This document shows positions 37,769 through 45,316 of a stretch of 45,316 bases of DNA, one piece after another. Below the pieces are notes generated by a model. That model had not been told where the DNA came from and ran no database searches. It was given only the letters and a program-made list of their open reading frames with translations. The stretch comes from an uncultured Aquimarina sp. (GTDB lineage: Bacteria > Bacteroidota > Bacteroidia > Flavobacteriales > Flavobacteriaceae). The first letter of the stretch is position 1. The number at the start of each line of letters is the position of its first letter. The stretch spans positions 1 through 45,316 of the forward strand of contig CANNCQ010000022.1 in NCBI GenBank assembly GCA_947503135.1, in the 5' to 3' direction. The position numbers and the translations under genes are program-made.

Positions 37769-39040
37769 TTAACTAATCTTATCAAATCCACAGTAAGGCA
37801 CTAATACCTCGGGTATAACAATCCCGTCTGCGGTTTGGTAATTCTCTAAAATACCCGCCAAAACTCTTGGCAAAGCCAATGAGCTTCCATTAAGTGTATG
37901 CGCCAACTTATTTTTTCCGTCAGCATCTTTATAACGAAGTTTCAAACGATTGGCTTGGAATGTTTCAAAGTTTGATACCGAACTAATTTCCAACCAACGA
38001 TCTTGTGCTGTAGAAAACAACTCAAAATCGTAAGTTAACACCGAAGTAAACCCTAAATCGCCACCACATAAACGCAATACACGGTATGGTAATTTTAATT
38101 CGCGTAAAATATCCTTCACATGAGCTACCATTCCATCCAAAGCTTCATAAGATTTATCAGGATGTTCTACCCTAACTATTTCCACTTTATCAAACTGATG
38201 CAAACGATTTAAACCACGCACATGTGCTCCGTACGATCCTGCCTCACGACGGAAACAAGGTGTATACCCTGTGTATTTAACTGGTAAATCTTGCTCTTGT
38301 AATAGTTCCCCTCTAAGAATATTAGTTACTGGAACCTCTCCCGTGGGAATTAAATACAAATCATCACCCGTAACATGGTACATTTGCCCCTCTTTATCTG
38401 GTAATTGTCCTGTACCCGTAGCACTATCAGCATTTACTAAATGGGGTACTTGCACCTCCTGGTAACCTGCCTCCGAGTTTTTATCTAAAAAGTAATTAAT
38501 TAAGGCGCGTTGTAATCGAGCCCCTTTACCTTTGTATACCGGAAAACCAGCCCCTGTAATTTTAACCCCTAATTCAAAATCAATTAAATCGTATTTTTTA
38601 GCTAATTCCCAATGTGGCAATGCCCCTTCATGCAATTTCGGCACTTCGCCTTCAGCAAAAATCTCTTCATTATCTTCATCAGTATTTCCTGCAGGTACAC
38701 TAGCATGAGGAACATTCGGAATCGTAAACAACAATTGTGAAAGCGCTTCTTGCACTGCAGCCAAATCCTCTCCCAATTGTTTGGTTTCTTCTTTTAAGCT
38801 TCCTGTTTGCGCTTTTAATTCGTTTGCCTTTTGCGGTTCTCCACTTTTAAAAAGCATTCCAATTTCTTTAGACAATTTATTAGATTCTGCCAGTTTATCA
38901 TCCATAGTGGCTTGCGTATTTCTACGCTTTTCATCCAAAGACAACACTTCTTCCAACAAAGGCTTGGCGTCTATATTTCGCTTCTGAAGCTGAGTTACAT
39001 ACGCTTCAAAATTCTCTTTAATTAGTGCTACTTGCAACAT
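37769..39040 (-). CDS. serS: Seryl-tRNA synthetase
   Basis: This class IIa synthetase charges tRNA-Ser and tRNA-Sec. The 423-residue protein has the N-terminal coiled-coil arm (residues about 30-105), then GARLQRALINYFLDKN, motif 2 (YTGYTPCFRREAGSYGAHVRGLNRLHQFDKVEIV) and motif 3 (LNGSSLALPRVLAGILENYQ). A dispersed palindromic repeat lies upstream, apparently within its 5' untranslated region. Confidence 0.98.
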   Translation of the reverse strand: MLQVALIKENFEAYVTQLQKRNIDAKPLLEEVLSLDEKRRNTQATMDDKLAESNKLSKEIGMLFKSGEPQKANELKAQTGSLKEETKQLGEDLAAVQEALSQLLFTIPNVPHASVPAGNTDEDNEEIFAEGEVPKLHEGALPHWELAKKYDLIDFELGVKITGAGFPVYKGKGARLQRALINYFLDKNSEAGYQEVQVPHLVNADSATGTGQLPDKEGQMYHVTGDDLYLIPTGEVPVTNILRGELLQEQDLPVKYTGYTPCFRREAGSYGAHVRGLNRLHQFDKVEIVRVEHPDKSYEALDGMVAHVKDILRELKLPYRVLRLCGGDLGFTSVLTYDFELFSTAQDRWLEISSVSNFETFQANRLKLRYKDADGKNKLAHTLNGSSLALPRVLAGILENYQTADGIVIPEVLVPYCGFDKIS

Positions 39041-39061
39041 AATGTTACTATTTAAATAATT

Positions 39062-39167
39062 TGGGCGTTCCCTACGGGCGGGCTATTCGCTATATCTTTT
39101 TTATGAGCACACTTCGCAAAGCTCAGTCTGACAAATAAAAAAGGATGCCGCTACTATCCCTAACGCA
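39062..39167. repeat. Dispersed extragenic palindromic repeat
   Basis: This 106-base element is an imperfect long hairpin. gcgtt at the left pairs with aacgc at the right, atcttttttat pairs with ataaaaaaggat, and gagc pairs with gctc in the centre. From memory, near-identical GGGCGTTCCC...CCCTAACGC elements are spread through flavobacterial intergenic regions. Only one copy is in this window. It sits between serS and the HYC gene. Confidence 0.65.
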
Positions 39168-39175
39168 ATTACGAG

Positions 39176-39183
39176 CAAATTTA
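39176..39183 (-). promoter_or_regulatory. Candidate -7 element for serS
   Basis: The minus strand reads TAAATTTG followed by C, matching TAnnTTTG. It is 135 bases upstream of the serS ATG, so if used the dispersed repeat would be transcribed in the serS leader. No good -33 is visible. Confidence 0.3.
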
Positions 39184-39265
39184 AACAAACCGAGTTTAAA
39201 ATAAAGTTTGTTACCCAATTATATTTCCCGTAGAAAAAAATCTCAAAAATTAGTACCTTTAAAAT

Positions 39266-39682
39266 ATGAAATCATTATTTCAAAAATCGGGAGCTTTACT
39301 TTTAGCAATGTTAATTTTACTAGCGACAACATCGTTTAGTGTTAACATGCACTATTGCGGTTCTCAATTGGTTGCTGTTTCTTTAAATAAACCTGCAAAA
39401 AAATGCTGTGCATTTAAAGTTTCCAATCAAAACTCTTTTTTTAAAACCCCAAAAAAAACCTGCTGCAGCGATACCGAATTCACAAAGCTTGCCAAAGACA
39501 CCCTTACTAAAACGGAACAAACATCAATTGCACTATCAAACACAATTGCACTGTTCCCTACTCCCTTTTATTATATAGGCTTAAAAAAACCTTACTCAAG
39601 CTACACCAAAGGATTTTCTACTTACCATCCGCCTTTAGTACCTATTAATAGGCAAATTAGTTACCAAGTTTTTTTAATTTGA
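39266..39682 (+). CDS. HYC_CC_PP family exported protein
   Basis: The 138-residue protein has an N-terminal hydrophobic signal (residues about 8-25) and the family signatures HYC at residues 29-31, CC at 47-48, a second CC at 66-67 and HPPLV near 121. Role unknown. The paired cysteines and His suggest metal (copper-like) binding or disulfide chemistry outside the cytoplasm. It begins a plus-strand run with a barrel protein, a double-HMA protein and an NHL lipoprotein, which supports a metal-handling role by context only. Confidence 0.75.
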   Translation: MKSLFQKSGALLLAMLILLATTSFSVNMHYCGSQLVAVSLNKPAKKCCAFKVSNQNSFFKTPKKTCCSDTEFTKLAKDTLTKTEQTSIALSNTIALFPTPFYYIGLKKPYSSYTKGFSTYHPPLVPINRQISYQVFLI

Positions 39683-39781
39683 TTTAGTGTCATCAATCAT
39701 CGATAGTTTATTATAAACCTTCAATAAATTGATAGGTTAATATAACTTCCTACGATTTAGTTACACTTAAAAATCAAAAAA

Positions 39782-40549
39782 ATGAAATTCTATATATCAC
39801 TACTTTGTGGACTATATTGCTGTACAGCACTTTGGTCACAAGGCCCGCCAATTACAGCCGACAAACCAATAATGTTAGGCGGTAATAGTTTTACTGTAAA
39901 AACCTTAACAGAAATTAGAACAACCGAACGGGGCACGAGCACTTATATTCCGATAATGCTTCATTTTTTACCAACTTCTAATTCGCTAATAGCCGTTCAT
40001 CTCCCTTTAGTTTCAAGCAATATAGCCACTAATCAATCGAGTATTGATTTAGCAGATATTCAAGTTTTAGGGAAATATCAATTTTACCGTAAAGATTATA
40101 CCGGCAAAACATTTCGTGTGGTAGCAAAAACATTACAAACATTACCCACTGGAAAAGCTTTAGATTTAATTGGACTTAGCACCAAACAATACCAAAGTTA
40201 TTTCGGAGTCGTTAGCGGTTATGAAACTTTGAAATATGGTATCTCTTCGGAGCTGGGCTACAATTGGTCGCCAAATGCAACCTTGGATGAGTTTAGAGTA
40301 AAAGTTGGCTTTGGACTTCCGCTATTAAAACCTCAGTATCCGAATAAGCAACTTAATTTATACTTCGAATACACTAGCACTTGGCTTCATCAGCGTAATT
40401 GGTACCAATTATTATATGCCCAGGGCGTTCAACTGGCGCTAAAAAATATCACATTCGATTTAGCTATACAGCTCCCTTTAATCAACGAAGTTCCCGAAGG
40501 ACGAAAATTAAAACAATCTATTTTTCTGGGAACTAGATATACCTTTTAA
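39782..40549 (+). CDS. Small outer-membrane beta-barrel-like protein
   Basis: The 255-residue protein has a signal peptide (MKFYISLLCGLYCCTALWSQ). The rest alternates polar and hydrophobic residues in short strands and ends in an aromatic (GTRYTF), as in outer-membrane barrels. Examples are FTVKTLTEIRTT, YIPIMLHFLP and LNLYFEYTSTWLHQRNWYQLLYAQGVQLALKNITFDLAIQLPL. I recognise no named family. It lies 99 bases after the HYC gene and 73 before the HMA gene. It may be the outer-membrane component of the cluster. Confidence 0.6.
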   Translation: MKFYISLLCGLYCCTALWSQGPPITADKPIMLGGNSFTVKTLTEIRTTERGTSTYIPIMLHFLPTSNSLIAVHLPLVSSNIATNQSSIDLADIQVLGKYQFYRKDYTGKTFRVVAKTLQTLPTGKALDLIGLSTKQYQSYFGVVSGYETLKYGISSELGYNWSPNATLDEFRVKVGFGLPLLKPQYPNKQLNLYFEYTSTWLHQRNWYQLLYAQGVQLALKNITFDLAIQLPLINEVPEGRKLKQSIFLGTRYTF

Positions 40550-40622
40550 GAGTGGTATAATAAATACAAATTCATAATATAAAACAACGTGCTCGCTAAA
40601 AGCACTTCATACTATACAAAAA

Positions 40623-41231
40623 ATGAAACATTTAATAACACTATGTATTGTAGTACTGGCAAGTTTTACTATGCTTTCTCAAAAAGAGTACGACCATTTT
40701 CAAATTCAAGTAGACGGTTTAGGCTGTCCCTTTTGTGCCTATGGTTTAGAAAAAAAATTCAAAGAATTTAAAGGCCTTAAAAAAATAGTAATTGACATTG
40801 AAAGTGGCAATTTTGAGTTTGATTATCCTGAGGATAAAAAACTAACTATGGATGCTATTATTGATCAAGTCAACAAAGCGGGGTACACTCCAAAAACCGC
40901 AAAAATAACACGGTTTGATGGCTTTGAAGAAACTTTTACAGCTTCGGAAAACAACACCGCAATCTCTAATAAGAATATGCGCACTATAATCGTTCAAGGC
41001 AATTGCGAAATGTGTAAAGCACGTATTGAAAAAAGCGTATTATCCATTGCAGGTATTGAATCTGCTTTTTGGAATAAGGATACCAAAGAATTACAATTCA
41101 CAGGAAATAAAAGCGTCTCTCAAAAAGAAGTAGCGCAACAAATTGCCAATGCGGGCCATGATAACGAACTAATAACAGCTACACAAGAGGTTTACGACAA
41201 CCTACCTCCTTGTTGCTTATATAAAAAATAA
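40623..41231 (+). CDS. Exported protein with two heavy-metal-associated domains
   Basis: The 202-residue protein has a signal peptide (about 19 residues) and two HMA/MerP-like ferredoxin folds. The first metal site is GLGCPFC (C35, C38) and the second is GNCEMC (C128, C131). The tail carries PPCC (C197, C198), a further paired cysteine. HMA domains bind Cu(I) or other soft metals. An exported double-domain form suggests a periplasmic metal chaperone or sponge. Five bases separate it from the NHL lipoprotein gene, so they are co-transcribed. Confidence 0.85.
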   Translation: MKHLITLCIVVLASFTMLSQKEYDHFQIQVDGLGCPFCAYGLEKKFKEFKGLKKIVIDIESGNFEFDYPEDKKLTMDAIIDQVNKAGYTPKTAKITRFDGFEETFTASENNTAISNKNMRTIIVQGNCEMCKARIEKSVLSIAGIESAFWNKDTKELQFTGNKSVSQKEVAQQIANAGHDNELITATQEVYDNLPPCCLYKK

Positions 41232-41236
41232 AAGAG

Positions 41237-42037
41237 ATGAAAAAAACAATCTTACTCAGCTTAGTTACGCTCACACTAGCTAGCTGTAATCAGTATCAAA
41301 ATTGGTTTTTCGAAAAAGAACTTCAATTAAACAATATTCATGCTATTGGCATCACCACTGTGAATAATCAAATTTGGCTATCTGATGGTAATGGAAACAA
41401 GTTAGTATCTATTAATGAACAAGGAGAACTAATAAATGAAATTAAAAACTTTGAGCGCCCCATGCACATTAGTGCTTTTGAAGGAAACTTATTAATTCCT
41501 GAATATGGAAGAGATACCATTTCTATATTGAAGCCTGGTTCAAAAAAAACGTCATTAATAACCCCAAAACTAGATGCTCCGGCAGGAATTCACCAATGGA
41601 AAAAAGAAATTGCTATTGCTGATTTTTACAACCATAGAATACTTTATAAATCTAAAAACAAATGGATTATAATAGGTGAGAAAGGCTCCGATAATGGCCA
41701 GTTTAACTACCCCACCGATGTTCAAATAACCGAAAACAACATTTATGTTGCCGATGCCTATAACCACAGAGTACAAGTTTTTTCAAAAACGGGGAAACAC
41801 CTACAGACTATTGGTGCTGACTTTAATATAAATGCAGCTACGGGAATTTATGTAACTGATTTTAAATTATACATTACTGACTTCGAAAATAATCGTGTAA
41901 TTATCACCGATTTAAAAGGAAAAAAACTTCAAACATTAGAAGAAAACATTGAAAAACCAACAGATATCCTCGTTATAAAAAACCAGTTATGGATTTTAAA
42001 TTTCAAAAAAAGCAGTATTAGTTTATATAATCGCTAG
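41237..42037 (+). CDS. NHL-repeat lipoprotein
   Basis: The 266-residue protein is a lipoprotein: the signal MKKTILLSLVTLTLASC has the lipobox LASC with Cys17. The mature part is a beta-propeller of NHL-type blades. Examples are AIADFYNHRILYKSKNKWIIIGEKGSDNGQFNYPTDVQI and YVADAYNHRVQVFSKTGKHLQTIG. It presumably displays an interaction surface on the envelope. It is the last gene of the plus-strand cluster. Its last 20 bases overlap the 3' end of the HTTM gene on the opposite strand. Confidence 0.82.
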   Translation: MKKTILLSLVTLTLASCNQYQNWFFEKELQLNNIHAIGITTVNNQIWLSDGNGNKLVSINEQGELINEIKNFERPMHISAFEGNLLIPEYGRDTISILKPGSKKTSLITPKLDAPAGIHQWKKEIAIADFYNHRILYKSKNKWIIIGEKGSDNGQFNYPTDVQITENNIYVADAYNHRVQVFSKTGKHLQTIGADFNINAATGIYVTDFKLYITDFENNRVIITDLKGKKLQTLEENIEKPTDILVIKNQLWILNFKKSSISLYNR

Positions 42038-43334
42038 GTAATAACACCCAACAATTATGTTTCCACCACGTCCAAGGCTGATTGGCTATGTCTTCATTAG
42101 CGTCAATTAGTCTATGGCGTTTCCCTCCGTTTACACTTACCCAACTATCTACATACACCTCAACGGATTTTCCTTGTCGTTGATTTATATCTTTTAAGTA
42201 TTGAGCAAATTGCCATATCATATCGGGCTTACCCACCATAGAATTTATTTGCTTATTCGTAAGATAATCTTCTAAACGTACTTTTTGTTTACGCCCGCCA
42301 GCCGCTTTGGTTCTAAAAATTGTGTAGCCCGATTTGGAACGCAACATCATACGCCAACTTAATCTATGTCCTTCTTCGGTCCACAATACATCCCCGTCTA
42401 TAAACCAATGTCGAATTGGCAAACATAATTGCACTAATAACCACAGCGAAATTAATGTTACAATAAATTTGGATGCCACAAATTGATTTTGCTGAAGTAC
42501 CACTTCTTTTTTATGTTTCGGATAAAACCATCCTCTAATTTTTGAAGCTGGGAAAAAGAAAACGGTAAAACCTAATGCTAAATAAGGAAATATTCCTATT
42601 TGCAACACAATGGAGTTGTAAAGATGAAAAAATACCGCAACTGCAAATGCTATTTTACGTGTAGGTTTCCATAGTAATGCGGGTATAATTAATAAATCGA
42701 ATAATATTCCTACATAAGTAATTACATAATGAGCCCAAGTTTGCTGTAACAATTCTCCAATTAAAGGATAGTTCGCTCTTCCTGCCATTAATCGTGCTGG
42801 TACAGTAGTATTCAACCAATCGGGATATAGTTTTGCTATTGAAGCATAGGTATATACTAAAAACAGTTGTCCGATAATTAAAATAAGCACCCAACTCGGC
42901 ATTACATTACTCATGCGTACACGATTTTGCTTAACATCTATCGACAAGTCTTTATGGGCTGGAAGAAAAACCATCAAAACACTCAATAGCCATAATAAAT
43001 AGTAGTGATTATTGTAGGAACTTTTCTGCATAAAATAAACACCTCCCCACAACAAGCAAAAGGCAATTGCTGTTAACACATAACGATAACCTAACATAAT
43101 TGCAATACCCAATGCACCCATCACAAAAAAATACAGATACATTCCATTACCCGGTAATGGGTGTAAAAAAGAAAAAGGAATAAAATGGAAATTAAAGCAA
43201 GTATCTACAAACACACGTTTTACCCAACCTGTAAGTATCGCCCCCCAACATTCACAAGCTACCAAAAACCCAAAAATAATTCTAAAGATTATCAGTGGGC
43301 TGTTATCAACAGCTTTAAAAAATCTATCTATCAT
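42018..43334 (-). CDS. HTTM (vitamin K-dependent gamma-carboxylase-like) membrane protein
   Basis: The 438-residue protein starts MIDRFFKAVDNSPLIIFRIIFGFLVACECWG, the first helix of the HTTM domain. It continues with several membrane helices to about residue 260 (YTYASIAKLYPDWLNTTVPARLMAG and FFHLYNSIVLQIGIFPYLALGFTVFFFP). A soluble C-terminal region of about 150 residues contains HRLSWRMMLRSKSGYTIFR. The domain is shared with eukaryotic gamma-glutamyl carboxylase. The bacterial substrate is unknown and the carboxylase activity is unproven. It converges with the NHL gene. Confidence 0.82.
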   Translation of the reverse strand: MIDRFFKAVDNSPLIIFRIIFGFLVACECWGAILTGWVKRVFVDTCFNFHFIPFSFLHPLPGNGMYLYFFVMGALGIAIMLGYRYVLTAIAFCLLWGGVYFMQKSSYNNHYYLLWLLSVLMVFLPAHKDLSIDVKQNRVRMSNVMPSWVLILIIGQLFLVYTYASIAKLYPDWLNTTVPARLMAGRANYPLIGELLQQTWAHYVITYVGILFDLLIIPALLWKPTRKIAFAVAVFFHLYNSIVLQIGIFPYLALGFTVFFFPASKIRGWFYPKHKKEVVLQQNQFVASKFIVTLISLWLLVQLCLPIRHWFIDGDVLWTEEGHRLSWRMMLRSKSGYTIFRTKAAGGRKQKVRLEDYLTNKQINSMVGKPDMIWQFAQYLKDINQRQGKSVEVYVDSWVSVNGGKRHRLIDANEDIANQPWTWWKHNCWVLLPSDYIN

Positions 43335-43400
43335 TAAATACTTTATTATTCTTTCACAAATATAAAAACATTAATCTAGAGTGCCTTAGTCAAAAAACAA

Positions 43401-43434
43401 GAGGGTTGTACAAAATATATTTTGCACAACCCTC
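43401..43434 (-). terminator. Terminator of the spondin-domain gene
   Basis: A 17-bp stem (gagggttgtacaaaata and its near-complement, one G-U in RNA) is followed on the minus strand by ttgttttttg. It lies 41 bases past the spondin gene stop and insulates it from the HTTM gene. Confidence 0.75.
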
Positions 43435-43475
43435 AAAATTAACAACCTAAACAAAAACTAACTACTATTCTAATA

Positions 43476-44927
43476 TTATCTTGGTACGATACTTAATTCT
43501 AATAAATTGTATCCTCCTCTATCATCTCCATTCCAGATAACTCCTGCTCCGTTTCCACTTACAGTTCCTTTTCCGAATTGACCATCTTCAAGACTAGCTA
43601 CTCTTCTAATTGTAGTGTCGTCATCTGCTGGACCTACGTTTGGACCTGTTTGAGAAACTACTTGAAATTCCCCTCCACCAACTGGCTCATCTTCTTCTGT
43701 ACCGGCATCATACATGTAGGTTTTCGTACCTTGTCTGTCGTAAGTTAATGGCTCACCATTTTCATCAAACAAATCTAATCCTGCTGTGTTATGACTTAAA
43801 AACCAGTCATTAGAAGGAACAAACATTGTTAGGAAAGAAAATTTGTAACCTACTTCTTTTGGTACAGTTAATTCAAAAGTGATTTCTCCTCCTGGACCTG
43901 TAGGCATCATTTTATCTCCTAATGCTACTGGTATTTGTAACTGATCTTTAATGTAATTGTAAGCTACCATTCTATTACCATCTTCTGCCAACTCTTCTAA
44001 ACCGCTACCTTCAACTACAGAATCACCTTGAGAAAAAACAGGATCCGTAGCCCCTTCTGCTCCATTAAAAGCATAAGCTAATGCTGGAGAAAATCTAGCT
44101 AAAGAAGAAGACAATCTTAAAAATGCATCTGAACCTTCAGCCGTTTCAGTAAACCAATCATTTAAAGGCCCTGGATTTCCGTCTTCTGCAATTTCCTCTA
44201 AACCTACACCTCTATCAGCTGTTCCTGACAAAAATAATGGGTTATCCTGTGCATGAAGTACTACTACTCCTGGAGTTAAAATTACACCTCCATTAAAGTC
44301 TGTACTAGCAAACTCATCGGTACTTGTTAGATCAACATTTCCATTAGCTCCTACTAAGTTAGTAAGGGTTAAGGTAAATGTACCATCCGCATACGATAGT
44401 TCAGCACTTATTTGATCTGTTACATCTGTATCAACAACACGTACACTGTTTATTGGATCTGCAGCACCTGTATTAGGTCCAGATTGATTTCTTGGTTGAT
44501 CTGCTCCAGCACCAACTGGTTGATCTATTTCTGTACCAGAATCCCATAACCTAATTTGACTCGTTATATCTCCTGTTACTGGTACAGTATCATCAAATAA
44601 ATCAACACCACTTTCCGAAGGAGCATAAAACCAATCATTTGTAGTAGCGTTCATGGTTGCAAAACTTAATTTTGCTCCTGGCACTGCTTTAAATGAAATT
44701 TGGTATTGTCCGCCTACCATTCCAATGGGTCCAGCTTCTGTAGCTCCTACAGCTGTATTAAACACAATAGAATTTAAAAAGTTCACGGCATTTCTAATAG
44801 TAACATCAAAGGTTACATTCTCTGCTACTGGATTATTATCTATTTGTTGTGTCGCATCATCATCACTACATGATATAAATGCCATTACACTCGCTAATGT
44901 TAGTAGACTAAATTTTAATTTCTTCAT
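43476..44927 (-). CDS. Spondin-domain lipoprotein with internal duplication
   Basis: The 483-residue protein has a lipoprotein signal (MKKLKFSLLTLASVMAFISC, Cys20) followed by Asp/Glu-rich linker SDDDA. Two spondin_N-like modules are visible. The first (about 35-165) has NDWFYAPSESGVDLFDD and LWDSGTEIDQPVGAGADQ. The second (about 345-450) has NDWFLSHNTAGLDLFDE and MYDAGTEEDEPVGGGEFQ. Two GxGLEExAEDGN motifs occur between them. The acidic, Asp-rich loops could bind Ca. It is surface-exposed or periplasmic by inference. Its function is unknown. Confidence 0.82.
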   Translation of the reverse strand: MKKLKFSLLTLASVMAFISCSDDDATQQIDNNPVAENVTFDVTIRNAVNFLNSIVFNTAVGATEAGPIGMVGGQYQISFKAVPGAKLSFATMNATTNDWFYAPSESGVDLFDDTVPVTGDITSQIRLWDSGTEIDQPVGAGADQPRNQSGPNTGAADPINSVRVVDTDVTDQISAELSYADGTFTLTLTNLVGANGNVDLTSTDEFASTDFNGGVILTPGVVVLHAQDNPLFLSGTADRGVGLEEIAEDGNPGPLNDWFTETAEGSDAFLRLSSSLARFSPALAYAFNGAEGATDPVFSQGDSVVEGSGLEELAEDGNRMVAYNYIKDQLQIPVALGDKMMPTGPGGEITFELTVPKEVGYKFSFLTMFVPSNDWFLSHNTAGLDLFDENGEPLTYDRQGTKTYMYDAGTEEDEPVGGGEFQVVSQTGPNVGPADDDTTIRRVASLEDGQFGKGTVSGNGAGVIWNGDDRGGYNLLELSIVPR

Positions 44928-45244
44928 TTTAAAATATCTTTAAATTTGTTTGGTGCAAACATATAGCCTTAACAAAGCTTTAAAAGAACAAAATTAGTTG
45001 AAGAGGAAAAAATAGCTTTAAAAATGAAATGTCAAACACCTAGTATTACTGACTTTAAAAGCTTTTTCTAAAATCAGCTCTAAATTAAGCTTATGAAACT
45101 ACTTATTGAAAATTTCAATTAAAAGGCGGACAAAAAAATGGATACTATATTCCTAAACTAATGCTAAAGCTGAAAAAATGAAGCTGAAGTATTTTTTAAA
45201 ATATAGGAATTAGCAGGAAATTAGGAGAGGTGTATTTTATACTA
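44928..45244. other. Intergenic stretch without a gene, holding a spondin promoter candidate
   Basis: I see no gene here. The minus strand has TATGTTTG and C at 44956-44963, a full TAnnTTTG match 29 bases from the spondin ATG. The rest is AT-rich, with only tiny ORFs (e.g. 45093-45119, 8 codons). The right-hand repeat begins at 45245. Confidence 0.7.
44956..44963 (-). promoter_or_regulatory. Candidate -7 promoter element for the spondin-domain gene
   Basis: The minus strand reads TATGTTTG followed by C, matching TAnnTTTG. The nearest upstream TTG is about 25 bases away, which is longer than the ideal spacing. Confidence 0.45.
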
Positions 45245-45316
45245 CCTGCATTCAAGTCATAAGTGCAAAAAGTTAATTTCGTTTACTTTTTTAGCAAAAA
45301 TGGTTACTGGATTATC
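45245..45316 (-). mobile_element. Right copy of terminal repeat, probable IS end
   Basis: These 72 bases are the exact reverse complement of 5-76. Identity stops at 45244. The same end of the repeat therefore faces inward at both window edges. See the left copy for interpretation. Confidence 0.6.
45257..45316 (-). CDS. C-terminal end of the same repeat-encoded protein
   Basis: The minus-strand frame reads into the window from its right edge and stops at TGA (45259-45257). It encodes the same last residues as the frame ending at 64 on the plus strand. It is partial and cut by the window edge. A transposase is a guess from the repeat context. Confidence 0.35.
   Translation of the reverse strand, partial: DNPVTIFAKKVNEINFLHL

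Noticed and set aside
40589..40771. 60-codon plus-strand ORF overlapping the start of the HMA gene
   Set aside because: It is out of frame with the signal peptide and CPFC motif of the HMA protein, and its composition is not protein-like.

Overview
The window looks like a chromosomal segment of a low-GC member of the Bacteroidota, most likely family Flavobacteriaceae. Four things point there. The ribosomal cluster has the Bacteroidota layout rpsL-rpsG-fusA-rpsJ-rplC...rplQ, with no tuf and no adk or map. Promoters resemble the Bacteroidota TTG / TAnnTTTG type. Shine-Dalgarno sequences are scarce. Several proteins belong to families typical of flavobacteria (HYC_CC_PP, DUF1684, HTTM, spondin-domain lipoprotein). 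Both window ends are the same 72-bp sequence in opposite orientation (5-76 and 45245-45316), carrying the 3' end of one coding frame. The window is therefore probably a whole contig bounded by two copies of a repeat, perhaps an insertion sequence.

Layout. 1-5.0 kb: repeat end, a UDG-superfamily protein, argS, a small conserved hypothetical protein, an SDR/DUF2867 protein and an Rrf2 regulator. 5.1-9.1 kb: gltA, eno and carA on the minus strand, each with its own terminator or promoter signals. 9.3-26.7 kb: one continuous minus-strand block of 32 genes for ribosomal proteins, SecY, IF-1, RNA polymerase alpha and EF-G. rpmJ and rpmD were found by reading the sequence directly. 26.8-30.7 kb: an Omp85-type outer-membrane protein and a ClC channel with CBS domains. 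30.8-39.0 kb: a GNAT acetyltransferase, aspS, the overlapping pair rsgA-dtd, mgsA, a DUF1684 protein, a TPR protein and serS. 39.3-44.9 kb: a plus-strand run of four envelope proteins with paired-cysteine motifs (HYC protein, small barrel, double-HMA protein, NHL lipoprotein). This run converges on an HTTM membrane protein, followed by a duplicated spondin-domain lipoprotein.

Most of the window is housekeeping: translation (ribosome, EF-G, IF-1, four translation-linked enzymes), transcription, secretion and central carbon metabolism. The most interesting material is non-coding. The rpsJ-rplC gap holds a promoter followed by a leader with three hairpins, the last a terminator-like attenuator just ahead of rplC. 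Four other unusually long gaps in the ribosomal block (before rpsG, rpsH, rpsD and rplQ) hold strong hairpins, as expected of autogenous control elements. An identical 14-bp palindrome lies upstream of both gltA and eno. Protein-level oddities are a ClC channel without the gating glutamate and the paired-cysteine envelope cluster. I saw no rRNA, tRNA, CRISPR array, phage or defence system.
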